Assembly: GCA_002409285.1 (NCBI GenBank)
Contig: DHUT01000050.1
Location: 40,906-67,819 of the forward strand
DNA length: 26,914 bases
DNA from: Firmicutes bacterium UBA5227
GTDB lineage: Bacteria; Bacillota; Clostridia; Tissierellales; Sedimentibacteraceae
Direction of reading: 5' to 3'
The notes beneath the pieces are model-generated. The model did no database searches. It saw only the letters and a program-made list of their open reading frames with translations, and was not told the DNA's origin. Positions 7,260 to 16,443 of this stretch are shown here, in pieces (within the stretch, counting starts at the first letter, position 1; the number at the start of each line of letters is the position of its first letter). Position numbers and translations under genes: made by a program.

Positions 7260-8252
7260 ATGAAAAAAATATTAACTGTTATTTTGGTTGTGCTTTTAGC
7301 ATCAGCCTTATTTGGATGTACTCAAAACCAAAATACATCGGATTTTTCCGCAGAAAGTGAAAATAAAGAAAAAATTAAAATAGTAACAACCCTTTTCCCC
7401 CAGTATGACTTTGCACGCCAAATCGCAGGTGATAAGGCCGAGATTACCCTGCTGCTTCCTCCCGGAGCGGAAAGTCATTCTTTTGACCCTAAACCCTCGG
7501 ATATTATCACTATAAATAATGCTGATATATTTATTTATACCGGAAAATATATGGAGCCCTGGGCTGAGAAAATAATTCAAAGCACCGACAGTGACAGCAT
7601 AAACATATTAGATGTATCAAACGGCATAACTCTTGAAAAGGAAGAGCACGAACATGAAGAAGATGAATATGAAGAAGATGAAATTGAAAATTCCGGTGAG
7701 CATGGAGGCGACGAACATAATCACGAATATGACCCGCATATCTGGACCAGCCCTGTAATGGCTAAAAAGATGGTTGACAACATAGCGGCTTCACTTTGTT
7801 ATGTTGACTCGGAAAATGCATCATATTATAAATCCAATGCTGAAAATTACAAGAAACAGCTTGATGAACTTGATAGCGAATTTAGTGATATAGTAAGCAC
7901 CGGTGTGCGTAATAAAATATATTTCGGAGGAAGGTTTGCCCTTCATTATTTCACGGAACAATACGGATTGGAACACGAATCAGCTTATGACAATTGCTCA
8001 TCTGAAACAGAACCTAACGCCCGTGACATTGCCCAAATTATAGATGAAATCAAGGAGAATGAAATTCCGGTAATATATTATGAAGAATTGACGGATCCGA
8101 AAGTTTCAAGAAGCATAAGTGAAGACACAGGTGTGGAAATGCTGCTGTTTCATTCATGCCACAATATATCAAAGGATGATTTTGAAAAGGGTGTGACATA
8201 CCTGGACTTAATGAAACAAAATGCTGAAAATTTAAGGAAAGGGCTTAATTGA
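7260..8252 (+). CDS. znuA: Metal (probably zinc) ABC transporter substrate-binding lipoprotein
   Basis: A 330-residue cluster A-I (ZnuA/AdcA-type) receptor that captures the metal outside the membrane and delivers it to the permease. Seen: a lipoprotein signal peptide with lipobox LFGC (Cys20), TTLFPQYDFARQIAGD, metal ligand H73 in GAESHSFDP, then an acidic His-rich loop (about residues 126-157: EEHEHEEDEY and GGDEHNHEYD) ahead of ligand H160 in DPHIWTSP. A third ligand is likely the His in RFALHYFTEQYG. The His-rich loop is the mark of zinc receptors as opposed to manganese ones, but specificity is inferred. GGAGG at 7249-7253 gives the start. It heads a receptor-ATPase-permease-lipoprotein run with 1-base gaps or overlaps. 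Confidence 0.9.
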   Translation: MKKILTVILVVLLASALFGCTQNQNTSDFSAESENKEKIKIVTTLFPQYDFARQIAGDKAEITLLLPPGAESHSFDPKPSDIITINNADIFIYTGKYMEPWAEKIIQSTDSDSINILDVSNGITLEKEEHEHEEDEYEEDEIENSGEHGGDEHNHEYDPHIWTSPVMAKKMVDNIAASLCYVDSENASYYKSNAENYKKQLDELDSEFSDIVSTGVRNKIYFGGRFALHYFTEQYGLEHESAYDNCSSETEPNARDIAQIIDEIKENEIPVIYYEELTDPKVSRSISEDTGVEMLLFHSCHNISKDDFEKGVTYLDLMKQNAENLRKGLN

Positions 8253-8253
8253 C

Positions 8254-8955
8254 ATGACACTAATTGAATGTAAGGGTTTAAACCTTCATTATGATAATCA
8301 TCAGGCCGTAAAAGACGTAAGCTTTTCTGTAAATGAAGGCGACTATCTGTGCATTGTCGGGGAAAACGGCTCCGGAAAAAGCACATTGCTGAAAGGACTC
8401 CTGGGACTCAGGAGTCCCTCCTCAGGCTCCATTCTATTTAATGGAATAAGGCAAACACAAATAGGATATCTTCCACAGCAAAATCCCGTGCAGAATGATT
8501 TTCCTGCTTCAGTCTTTGAAGTTGTGCTTTCGGGCTGTCTCGGCACAAAAAGGTTAAATCCTTTTTACGGCAGGAAAGATAAACAAAGGGCTAATGAAAA
8601 TATAGAAAAATTAGGAATTGGAAATCTAATAAAAATATCGTACAGGGATTTGTCAGGAGGACAGCAGCAAAGAGTGCTGCTTGCCAGAGCCCTTTGTGCA
8701 ACAGAAAAGCTTTTATTGCTGGATGAACCTGCCTCAGGACTTGATCCTGTTGTAACATCAGAGTTATACCAGCTTATTGAAAATCTTAACAAGGAACAGG
8801 GAGTAACGATAATCATGATTTCACACGATATATTAAGTGCTGTAAAATACGCCAATATTATTTTGCACATGGATACATCTCTGAAATTTTTCGGAACTGT
8901 TGACGAATATAAAGAAACCTCTGTTTTTAAACGAATGATAGGAGGTAATGTATGA
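8254..8955 (+). CDS. znuC: Metal ABC transporter ATP-binding protein
   Basis: A 233-residue cytosolic ATPase of the zinc/manganese importer family. Seen: Walker A GENGSGKST (about residues 37-45), Q-loop region IGYLPQQNP, signature LSGGQQQRVLLARAL, Walker B LLLLDEPASGLD and the H-loop ISHD. The motif YLPQ is usual for ZnuC/MntB-type ATPases. The gene starts one base after the receptor stop, with AAGGAAAGGG ahead, and its TGA overlaps the permease ATG by four bases. Together these three genes encode a complete importer; zinc is the likeliest substrate because of the receptor's His-rich loop. Confidence 0.93.
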   Translation: MTLIECKGLNLHYDNHQAVKDVSFSVNEGDYLCIVGENGSGKSTLLKGLLGLRSPSSGSILFNGIRQTQIGYLPQQNPVQNDFPASVFEVVLSGCLGTKRLNPFYGRKDKQRANENIEKLGIGNLIKISYRDLSGGQQQRVLLARALCATEKLLLLDEPASGLDPVVTSELYQLIENLNKEQGVTIIMISHDILSAVKYANIILHMDTSLKFFGTVDEYKETSVFKRMIGGNV

Positions 8956-9782
8956 TTAACATTCTTAATGAGCTGTTTTCTTATACTTTCATAACCCGCG
9001 CGCTGCTGGTTGGAATCCTGGTTTCTCTGTGTGCATCCATGCTGGGAGTAAGCCTGGTATTAAAAAGATACTCCATGATTGGAGATGGGTTGTCTCATGT
9101 GGGCTTCGGCTCTCTGTCCGTGGCAATGGCATTAAATCTGGCACCACTTCAGGTTTCAATACCAGTTGTAGTCCTGGCAGCGTTCCTGCTTTTAAGAATA
9201 AGTGACAGCGGAAAAATTAAGGGGGATGCTGCAATTGCTTTAATTTCCAGCAGTTCTCTTGCCATAGGTGTTATTGTTACCTCGCTTACCACAGGCATGA
9301 ATACGGACGTATGCAACTATATGTTCGGAAGTATACTGGCGATGGAAAAAAGCGATGTCTATCTGAGCGTAGTATTGTCTGTGATTGTATTGGTATTATA
9401 CGGTTTGTTTTATAACAAAATATTTGCGATTACCTTTGATGAGAATTTTGCCAGGGCAACCGGGACGAAGGTGGAAAGATACAATATGCTGGTAGCTCTT
9501 TTGACCGCTCTGACTATTGTTATCGGAATGAGACTTATGGGCGCTTTGCTCATATCAAGCCTTATCATATTTCCCGCCTTAACTTCTATGAGGATATTCG
9601 GAAGCTTTAAAGGTGTAATAATCAACTCTGCCGTATTGTCAATGATATGCTTTTTTATAGGAATCGTATTTTCATTCCAATATAACATCCCTGCCGGAGC
9701 AAGTGTTGTTGCCGTAAACCTTATGGCATTTATTGCAGCGGCTTCCTGGGGAGCCTTTAAAAAAATCGGGAGGTTAAAATAA
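8952..9782 (+). CDS. znuB: Metal ABC transporter permease
   Basis: A 276-residue integral membrane protein of the ABC-3 family (ZnuB/MntC). Seen: the N-terminal SLCASMLGVSLVLKRYSMIGDGLSH is characteristic (read as the blocks GVSLVLKRYSMIGDGLSHVG), followed by about eight hydrophobic segments, the conserved FDENFARATGTKVERYN stretch before the last helices, and RLMGALLISSLIIFPALTS. The ATG overlaps the ATPase stop (ATGA). It ends with TAATG, so the next lipoprotein gene starts on the last base of its stop codon, a sign of tight coupling. Confidence 0.94.
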   Translation: MINILNELFSYTFITRALLVGILVSLCASMLGVSLVLKRYSMIGDGLSHVGFGSLSVAMALNLAPLQVSIPVVVLAAFLLLRISDSGKIKGDAAIALISSSSLAIGVIVTSLTTGMNTDVCNYMFGSILAMEKSDVYLSVVLSVIVLVLYGLFYNKIFAITFDENFARATGTKVERYNMLVALLTALTIVIGMRLMGALLISSLIIFPALTSMRIFGSFKGVIINSAVLSMICFFIGIVFSFQYNIPAGASVVAVNLMAFIAAASWGAFKKIGRLK

Positions 9783-10333
9783 TGAAGGCGCTATTATGTT
9801 CCATTTTAATCATCATGATTCTATTTACAGGATGCTCGAAAGAAAATAAAACAGAAAAACAAACAAATGAAACTTTTGAACAAAATGGTGAAACGAACAA
9901 AGCAGACAATTCCAAGACTCTCACAGAGCAGGTAATGGACAATGAACTTAAGAGTTCCCTGAAAAATGCTGAAGGGGATGAAATAATACTGAAGGATAAG
10001 CTTTTTATATCCCAGTGTAATGATATTTACCTTAACCCTGACGAATACATGGATAAAACAATAAGATGGGAAGGTATCTATACGGAGTCAACAAATCCTG
10101 AAACAGATGAAGTCTATAAATTTGTCATACGGTACGGACCCGGATGTTGCGGAAACGATGGTACCGCAGGCTTTGAAATTTTATATGAAGGAGAATCTCC
10201 CAAGCTGAATGACTGGGTTGAAGCTGTGGGAAAAATTGAAATGATAGAGGAAAACAAAAGCCAATTTGTTGCCATACGCTTGTCTGAACTTAAGGTATTG
10301 GATGTCCGGGGTCAGGAGTTTGTATCAAACTGA
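9782..10333 (+). CDS. Lipoprotein with DUF1980/TIGR03943-like C-terminal domain
   Basis: A 183-residue secreted lipoprotein: lipobox LFTGC with Cys18, then a charged linker of about 45 residues and a globular domain. The latter contains LNPDEYMDKTIRWEGIY and FVIRYGPGCCGNDGTAGFEI, followed by LNDWVEAVGKIE. The paired Cys in a small beta-rich, OB-like setting resembles the C-terminal half of YcgQ-type (DUF1980, TIGR03943) proteins, which partner DUF318 permeases and occur in zinc-related operons; here that domain stands alone on a lipid anchor. It starts on the permease stop (TAATG). I infer a role in metal handling at the cell surface. Family match is moderate, function unknown. Confidence 0.75.
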   Translation: MKALLCSILIIMILFTGCSKENKTEKQTNETFEQNGETNKADNSKTLTEQVMDNELKSSLKNAEGDEIILKDKLFISQCNDIYLNPDEYMDKTIRWEGIYTESTNPETDEVYKFVIRYGPGCCGNDGTAGFEILYEGESPKLNDWVEAVGKIEMIEENKSQFVAIRLSELKVLDVRGQEFVSN

Positions 10334-10360
10334 CACAGAATTTAGAACTGTATTTTTATA

Positions 10361-10389
10361 TTGAAGAAAAAACCTTAAAATGATATAAT
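10361..10389 (+). promoter_or_regulatory. Promoter of the miaB-mutSL-miaA-hfq operon
   Basis: TTGAAG (10361-10366), 17 bases, TATAAT (10384-10389), 37 bases before the miaB start. A weak hairpin ACAG/CTGT (10335-10351) followed by ATTTTTAT just upstream may end the zinc operon. Confidence 0.75.
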
Positions 10390-10426
10390 AATCAGGACAT
10401 TACAGTGAGTAGAAAGTTGGAGGAAC

Positions 10427-11857
10427 ATGAACCAAAAAATAAAAGAGGTTGTAAATACGGAAGATACAAAGCTTTCAGGAGATAAAATTATAGAATTAAG
10501 GAATAACAACGAACAATACTTTATTATGAACGGAAGAAGAAAATCCTATCACATCTTAACCTACGGCTGTCAGATGAACGAGCATGATTCGGAAAAAATA
10601 GGCGGTATGCTTACATCCATTGGCTATGAGGAAACTGATGATGAAAAAAATGCGGATTTAGTCATATTCAACACCTGTCTCATAAGAGAAAATGCCGAAC
10701 TCAGGGTTTTCGGAAAGCTCGGAGAGGTAAAGGGCTTAAAAAGAAACAGACCGGACATGGTAGTGGCTGTGTGCGGCTGCATGATGCAAAAGGAAGAAAT
10801 ACGCCAAAAGCTTTTAAAATCATTTTCTTTTGTGGATATAATATTTGGTACAAACACCATACAGGAGCTTCCCGGATTAATTTATGATGTGGAGGTTAAT
10901 AGTAAAAAAAGCGTTGATATTATAGACAATACAGAATTAATATATGAAAATATGCCCAAAATAAGAAAGTTCAAGTACAAAGCACTGGTAAACATAACAT
11001 ACGGCTGCAACAATTTCTGTACCTACTGCGTTGTACCTTATGTAAGAGGAAGGGAAAAAAGCAGGCTTCCTCATGAAATTATTAATGAGGTAAAAACGCT
11101 GGCAGAAGACGGATGCAAGGAAATAACCCTGTTGGGACAGAACGTTAACTCATACGGAAGTAATCTTGAAGATAAATGCACTTTTTCAGATTTATTGTAT
11201 GAACTGAATAAAGTAGACGGCATTGAAAGAATACGCTTCATGACTTCACATCCCAAAGACTTAACTGATGATTTGATAAAAGCAATCAAGGAATGCGACA
11301 AGGTTTGCAACCATGTACATCTCCCGGTCCAGGCAGGAAGCAATAAAGTTTTAAAAAGAATGAACCGCCATTACACCAGGGAACATTATTTAAACATTGT
11401 GGAAAAATTAAAGAAGGAAATTCCGGATATTGCAATCACCACAGACATAATTGTAGGATTTCCCGGTGAAACCGAAGAGGATTTTCTGGAAACAATCGAT
11501 ATGGTTAAAGAGGTACAGTATGATTCGGCATTCACATTCCTTTATTCAGTGAGAGAGGGCACGAAAGCAGCGGAAATGGAAGACCAGGTACCTGACGAAA
11601 CCAAGCACGAAAGATTTGAAAGATTGCTGAATGTATTGTATCCCATAGTTCTGGAAAGAAACAGCCGATGTATAGGAAAAGTATATCCCGTATTGGTTGA
11701 ATCGGTCAGCAAAACCAGTGAGAACTACCTGACGGGGAGAACTGAGCACTTCAGACTGGTACATTTTAAAGGAAGTGAAGATTTAATCGGGGAAATTGTC
11801 AATGTTAAAATAACAAGTGTTAAGACCTTCCACATGGAAGGGGAGACAGAACAATAG
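10427..11857 (+). CDS. miaB: tRNA-2-methylthio-N6-dimethylallyladenosine synthase
   Basis: A 476-residue radical-SAM methylthiotransferase that converts i6A37 of tRNAs reading U-starting codons to ms2i6A37. Seen: the N-terminal cluster domain with its three cysteines in TYGCQMNEHDSE, FNTCLIRENA and VCGCMMQKE, the radical-SAM motif CNNFCTYC followed by VVPYVRGREKSR, the LGQNVNSYG block, HLPVQAGSNKVLKRMNRHYTRE-type core (diagnostic block HLPVQAGSN) and a C-terminal TRAM-like region. The MiaB identity over other MTTases is supported by those motifs and by miaA downstream, which makes its substrate. GGAGG precedes the ATG. First gene of a six-gene operon; the mutS start is 13 bases after its stop. 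Confidence 0.95.
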   Translation: MNQKIKEVVNTEDTKLSGDKIIELRNNNEQYFIMNGRRKSYHILTYGCQMNEHDSEKIGGMLTSIGYEETDDEKNADLVIFNTCLIRENAELRVFGKLGEVKGLKRNRPDMVVAVCGCMMQKEEIRQKLLKSFSFVDIIFGTNTIQELPGLIYDVEVNSKKSVDIIDNTELIYENMPKIRKFKYKALVNITYGCNNFCTYCVVPYVRGREKSRLPHEIINEVKTLAEDGCKEITLLGQNVNSYGSNLEDKCTFSDLLYELNKVDGIERIRFMTSHPKDLTDDLIKAIKECDKVCNHVHLPVQAGSNKVLKRMNRHYTREHYLNIVEKLKKEIPDIAITTDIIVGFPGETEEDFLETIDMVKEVQYDSAFTFLYSVREGTKAAEMEDQVPDETKHERFERLLNVLYPIVLERNSRCIGKVYPVLVESVSKTSENYLTGRTEHFRLVHFKGSEDLIGEIVNVKITSVKTFHMEGETEQ

Positions 11858-11870
11858 AAAGGCGGTAAAA

Positions 11871-14495
11871 ATGGCAAAATTTACACCTATGATGGAACAG
11901 TACATGAGTATAAAAAGTCAACACACGGACTGCATACTCATGTACAGGCTTGGTGACTTTTACGAAATGTTCTTTGAGGATGCAATAACTGCTTCCAAAG
12001 TTCTGGAAATTGCACTGACCGGTCGGGACTGTGGTATGGAAGAAAGAGCGCCTATGTGCGGTGTTCCCTTTCATGCAATCGACAGCTATATTCCAAAACT
12101 CATAGAAAACGGCTACAAGGTTGCCATATGTGAGCAGCTTGAAGACCCGGCAGAAGCAAAGGGAATTGTTAAGCGTGATGTTGTAAGAATTATAACGCCC
12201 GGCACAATAATTGATCAGAATATGCTTGAAGAAAAAAGCAATAACTATTTGTGCTGTACATATATAGACAAGGGCTTCGGAATGTGCTATGCGGATATTT
12301 CAACCGGTGATTTGTATGTTACGGAGAGTATTTCACTCAGTGATTTTGATATTAACAGCAACAAGAGGTTTGATTTATTAAAAGAGGAAATCTTTAAAAT
12401 TAACCCTTCCGAAATAATATCAAATGCTCTGACAGGTGTTGAATCGATTGATTCAACGATGAGCTGTTTAGATATTTTGAGTTACAATGAATATAAATCA
12501 CTTATTTTGAAGCATTTCAACGTTGTGTCTCTGGATTCCTTCGGTCTGTCTGATAACAATTATGCGGTTATGTCACTGGGTATGCTTATCAATTATTTGT
12601 ATAAGACCCAGAAGACCTCTCTGGAGCAATTGAACAAGCTTCATTTCTACAATGTAGGAGAATATCTGTATCTGGATTCAAACACCAGAAAAAATCTTGA
12701 GCTCATAGAGACAGTTAGAGGGAAAAAAGGACAGGGTACCCTATATAATGTTCTGGACTACACGAATACAGCTATGGGCGGACGTCTCTTAAAAAAATGG
12801 ATTGAGGAGCCGTTAAGAAACATTGGTCTCATAAATAGCAGGCTGGATGCGGTTGAAGAGCTCTATAACAGTGTTATGGTATCCAACAACATGAAGGAAT
12901 ATCTAAAGACTATATATGATATTGAGCGGCTCATAAGCAGAATTGTGTACGGAAACTGCAACGGCAGGGATTTAAATTCCCTGAAACAGTCTGTTTCCAG
13001 TCTGCCCGACTTAAAATCAGAAATATCAAATCTGAAATGCAAAATGTTTGCTGATATTTATGAAAGCTTTGATACTTTAAATGATATATACGAGCTTATT
13101 GACAAATCAATCGTGGACGAGCCTCCTGTTTCAGTAAAAGAAGGCGGAATTATCAGGCAGGGCTACAACAATGAACTGGATGAAATAAAGGAAATCACAA
13201 TCAACGGAAAAAACTGGATTTCAGAGCTTCAAAGCAAGGAAAGACAAGCGACCGGCATCAAGAATCTGAAAATAGGATACACAAAGGTTTTTGGATATTA
13301 TTTAGAGGTAACTAAATCCTACATGAATCTGGTTCCGGATTATTACATCAGGAAGCAAACATTGGCAAACTGCGAACGATATGTTACTCCCGAGTTAAAG
13401 GAAATGGAAGCCAAAATCCTGAATGCCGACGAACAGCTTATGAAGCTTGAATATGATTTGTTTCTTCAAATCAGGCAGCATATAAAGGAGCAGGTTGTAA
13501 GAATACAGGAAACAGCATACAACATAGCGGTAATAGACGCTTTAAATTCTCTTGCCATAGCTGCTGTGAAAAATAACTATATAAGACCTGAAATGAATAA
13601 TAAGGGGTATATTAAAATTACTGACGGAAGACACCCGGTTATTGAAAAAATAATGAAAAACGAAGTATTTGTTCCTAACGACACCTTCATAGACAACAAG
13701 GAACAGAGAATGTCTATTATTACAGGACCAAACATGGCAGGTAAATCAACCTATATGAGGCAGGTTGCATTAATTGCTCTTCTTGCACACATAGGAAGCT
13801 TTGTTCCTGCTAAAAAGGCTGAAATATGCATATTGGACAAGATATTTACCCGTGTGGGAGCTTCGGATGATTTATCCCAGGGTCAGAGCACATTCATGGT
13901 TGAAATGAGCGAGGTTTCAAACATACTCAACAATGCTACTGAAAACAGCCTGCTGATTCTGGATGAAATTGGACGAGGAACAAGCACATACGATGGGTTA
14001 AGCATCGCATGGAGCGTAGTGGAATACATTACCAAGAAAATAAAGGCAAAAACCTTGTTTGCCACTCACTACCATGAGCTTTCAGAGCTGGAAAGCAAGC
14101 TGAAAAGTGTTAAAAATTACAGAATCCTGATAAAAGAAACCGATGATAAAATAATATTCTTAAGAAAAATAGCTGAAGGAAGCGTGGACAGAAGCTACGG
14201 AATTCAGGTTGCCAATCTTGCGGGACTTCCTGACGAGGTTGTTGCAAGGGCAAAGGAAATATTAAACCAACTGGATGAAAGTGATATAAACAAACCCTTT
14301 GCCAAAAAGAAAAAAGACAGGATTACTGATAATTTCCAGGTATCAATGTTTCAGGGCGATCCGATGGAAAGAAGTAAAAACAAGGAGTACAAGGACTTGA
14401 CGGACAACATTAAAAATATAGATATAAACAACATAACTCCCGTAAAAGCATTTGCTCTCCTGAACGAATTAGTAGAAAAGGCTAAACACATTTAA
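11871..14495 (+). CDS. mutS: DNA mismatch repair protein MutS
   Basis: An 874-residue mismatch-recognition ATPase (MutS1). Seen: the mismatch-contacting GDFYEMF with F30 and E32, the connector and lever regions, Walker A GPNMAGKSTYMRQ (from residue 619), the signature GASDDLSQGQSTFMVEM, Walker B LLILDEIGRGTSTYDG, and FATHYHELSEL. Near the end QVSMF (from residue 823) fits a beta-clamp binding pentapeptide. The start at 11871 follows AAAGGCGG and gives the family start MAKFTPMMEQY; an in-frame upstream start at 11817 would read back into miaB and is rejected. mutL follows after 27 bases. Confidence 0.97.
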   Translation: MAKFTPMMEQYMSIKSQHTDCILMYRLGDFYEMFFEDAITASKVLEIALTGRDCGMEERAPMCGVPFHAIDSYIPKLIENGYKVAICEQLEDPAEAKGIVKRDVVRIITPGTIIDQNMLEEKSNNYLCCTYIDKGFGMCYADISTGDLYVTESISLSDFDINSNKRFDLLKEEIFKINPSEIISNALTGVESIDSTMSCLDILSYNEYKSLILKHFNVVSLDSFGLSDNNYAVMSLGMLINYLYKTQKTSLEQLNKLHFYNVGEYLYLDSNTRKNLELIETVRGKKGQGTLYNVLDYTNTAMGGRLLKKWIEEPLRNIGLINSRLDAVEELYNSVMVSNNMKEYLKTIYDIERLISRIVYGNCNGRDLNSLKQSVSSLPDLKSEISNLKCKMFADIYESFDTLNDIYELIDKSIVDEPPVSVKEGGIIRQGYNNELDEIKEITINGKNWISELQSKERQATGIKNLKIGYTKVFGYYLEVTKSYMNLVPDYYIRKQTLANCERYVTPELKEMEAKILNADEQLMKLEYDLFLQIRQHIKEQVVRIQETAYNIAVIDALNSLAIAAVKNNYIRPEMNNKGYIKITDGRHPVIEKIMKNEVFVPNDTFIDNKEQRMSIITGPNMAGKSTYMRQVALIALLAHIGSFVPAKKAEICILDKIFTRVGASDDLSQGQSTFMVEMSEVSNILNNATENSLLILDEIGRGTSTYDGLSIAWSVVEYITKKIKAKTLFATHYHELSELESKLKSVKNYRILIKETDDKIIFLRKIAEGSVDRSYGIQVANLAGLPDEVVARAKEILNQLDESDINKPFAKKKKDRITDNFQVSMFQGDPMERSKNKEYKDLTDNIKNIDINNITPVKAFALLNELVEKAKHI

Positions 14496-14522
14496 GGCTA
14501 ACCATATTTAAGAAGGTATATT

Positions 14523-16430
14523 ATGACAAAAATACATTTGTTGGATAATGAGACAATTAATAAAATAGCTGCAGGCGAGGTTATTGAAAATCCCAGGTCA
14601 ATAGTTAAGGAGTTAGTAGAGAATTCCATAGATGCAGGCGCTGATGAAATAATTGTTGAAATTAAAAACGGCGGTAAAAGCTTAATCCGCATTACGGATA
14701 ACGGAAAGGGCATTGATAAAAATCAGGTGGAAGATGCGTTTAAAAGGCACTGTACAAGTAAAATTCTTTCTTCCGATGATTTAAGCTCTCTTCATACTTT
14801 AGGATTTAGAGGTGAAGCCTTGGCAAGTATTGCTGCTGTGGCTCATGTGGAAATGATAACCAGAACCAAAGAAGCATTGCTTGGCACAAAAATAACCATT
14901 GAGGGCGGAAATATTGTATCAAGGGAAGAGGCGGGATGCCCGGTAGGTACAATTATTACTGTCACAGAACTATTTTACAATGTTCCCGCAAGAAAGAAAT
15001 TTTTAAAAAGCGATGCTTCGGAAAGCATCAATATTAATGAAGTAGTTGTTTCTCTTGCGCTCAGCAAGGAGAATATTTCATTTAAATATATTAATAACAA
15101 TAACGTTGCATTTAAAACGCCTAAAACAAATAATTTCTTAAATACCATTTCAAGTCTTTACGAAAAGGATTTGTATAATTCGCTGTTAGAGGTTCAATTT
15201 GACAGCAGCAAATTAAAAATTACGGGCTTTACAACGAATTTAAATTATTACAGAGGCAGCAGAAAGCTTCAGATAGTCTTTGTAAACGGACGATACATAA
15301 AGCATAAAAGGATGAGCTACTTTATTGAAGCAGCTTACAACACACTGCTTCCTAAAAACAAGCATCCCGCATGCTTTTTAAAGGTAGAAATAGACCCCTC
15401 ATTGGTGGATGTGAATGTGCACCCTGCCAAGACCGAAATTCGTTTTCAAAACGAAGAGACTGTGCTTAATGAAATTAAGAGTGCAATTTTTTCAACGCTG
15501 CATTCAAACAGCATTATTAAAGAAGTAAAAAAGGAAACAATATTACATGACAGCCCAAAATCAGAAAATGTTAAGCCTTCTATCTTTGAAATTACAAGTG
15601 ATAATGAAGAACAAAGAGCGGATTATATTTTCAGAGAAATTAACCAGGATGAATACAGCAATTTGAAATTTACGGAAGTTAATTTAAACATGAATCCTGA
15701 AAATATTTTTGATGAAGCTATAAATAAAACATGCGAAGAGGAAAAAGAACATTCTAAAGAGGAAGCTTTAAAGAGTGAAGCTACGGAAAGTGAATACGAA
15801 CCACAGCAGCAAAGTTTTATTGAAGTTGAAAAAGACGGACGAAAGCTTCCTGAGCTTTCGGTTGTTGGCATATTGATGGATACCTACATAATATGCGAAA
15901 ATATTGAGAAAACTGAAATGTATATGCTTGACCAGCATGCTGCGCACGAAAGGATAAACTATGAAAGATTTTTAAATCAATACAATTCAAGAAAAATCGT
16001 TCAGCAGGAACTTTTGATGCCCGAGGTAATCAGCCTATCCTATGAAGATTACTACACAGCCGTAAATAATAAAGAAATATTTGAAAATTTAGGTTTTTTT
16101 ATTGAAAACTTTGGAATAAATGCTATACTGATAAATAACATACCTGTTATTTTCAAGGATTCAAACATAAGAGATATATTTTATATAATTCTTGACGCTT
16201 TGAAAAACAGTGACAGTACAGATATAAACCTGTCTATTGACAAGATAATAAAAAATGCATGTGTTAAGTCGGTTAAAGCGGGGGATAAGCTGCATATTCA
16301 GGAGGTCAAAGCGCTTTTAAATGATCTGGGCAAAACAGATAACCCCTTCACATGCCCTCACGGAAGACCGGTGATAATAAAGATGACAAAATACGAAATT
16401 GAAAGAATGTTTGAAAGAATACAAAATTAG
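14523..16430 (+). CDS. mutL: DNA mismatch repair endonuclease MutL
   Basis: A 635-residue GHKL ATPase with a C-terminal nicking domain. Seen: NKIAAGEVIENP, ELVENSIDAGA (N-box), DNGKGI, FRGEALASIAAV and FYNVPARKKF in the ATPase half; an acidic low-complexity linker about residues 325-440; then the endonuclease motif DQHAAHERINYE (residues 470-481), which marks methyl-independent mismatch repair, and CPHGRPVIIKM near the end, another metal site of nicking MutL proteins. QELLMP (495-500) resembles the beta-clamp motif of the B. subtilis protein. AGAAGG precedes the ATG. With mutS it forms the repair core of this operon. Confidence 0.96.
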   Translation: MTKIHLLDNETINKIAAGEVIENPRSIVKELVENSIDAGADEIIVEIKNGGKSLIRITDNGKGIDKNQVEDAFKRHCTSKILSSDDLSSLHTLGFRGEALASIAAVAHVEMITRTKEALLGTKITIEGGNIVSREEAGCPVGTIITVTELFYNVPARKKFLKSDASESININEVVVSLALSKENISFKYINNNNVAFKTPKTNNFLNTISSLYEKDLYNSLLEVQFDSSKLKITGFTTNLNYYRGSRKLQIVFVNGRYIKHKRMSYFIEAAYNTLLPKNKHPACFLKVEIDPSLVDVNVHPAKTEIRFQNEETVLNEIKSAIFSTLHSNSIIKEVKKETILHDSPKSENVKPSIFEITSDNEEQRADYIFREINQDEYSNLKFTEVNLNMNPENIFDEAINKTCEEEKEHSKEEALKSEATESEYEPQQQSFIEVEKDGRKLPELSVVGILMDTYIICENIEKTEMYMLDQHAAHERINYERFLNQYNSRKIVQQELLMPEVISLSYEDYYTAVNNKEIFENLGFFIENFGINAILINNIPVIFKDSNIRDIFYIILDALKNSDSTDINLSIDKIIKNACVKSVKAGDKLHIQEVKALLNDLGKTDNPFTCPHGRPVIIKMTKYEIERMFERIQN

Positions 16431-16443
16431 AGAGAATTAATAG

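Noticed and set aside
11817..11870. Upstream extension of MutS
   Set aside because: The in-frame start lies inside miaB and the extra residues are not MutS-like; ATG at 11871 has its own ribosome-binding site and the family's N-terminus.
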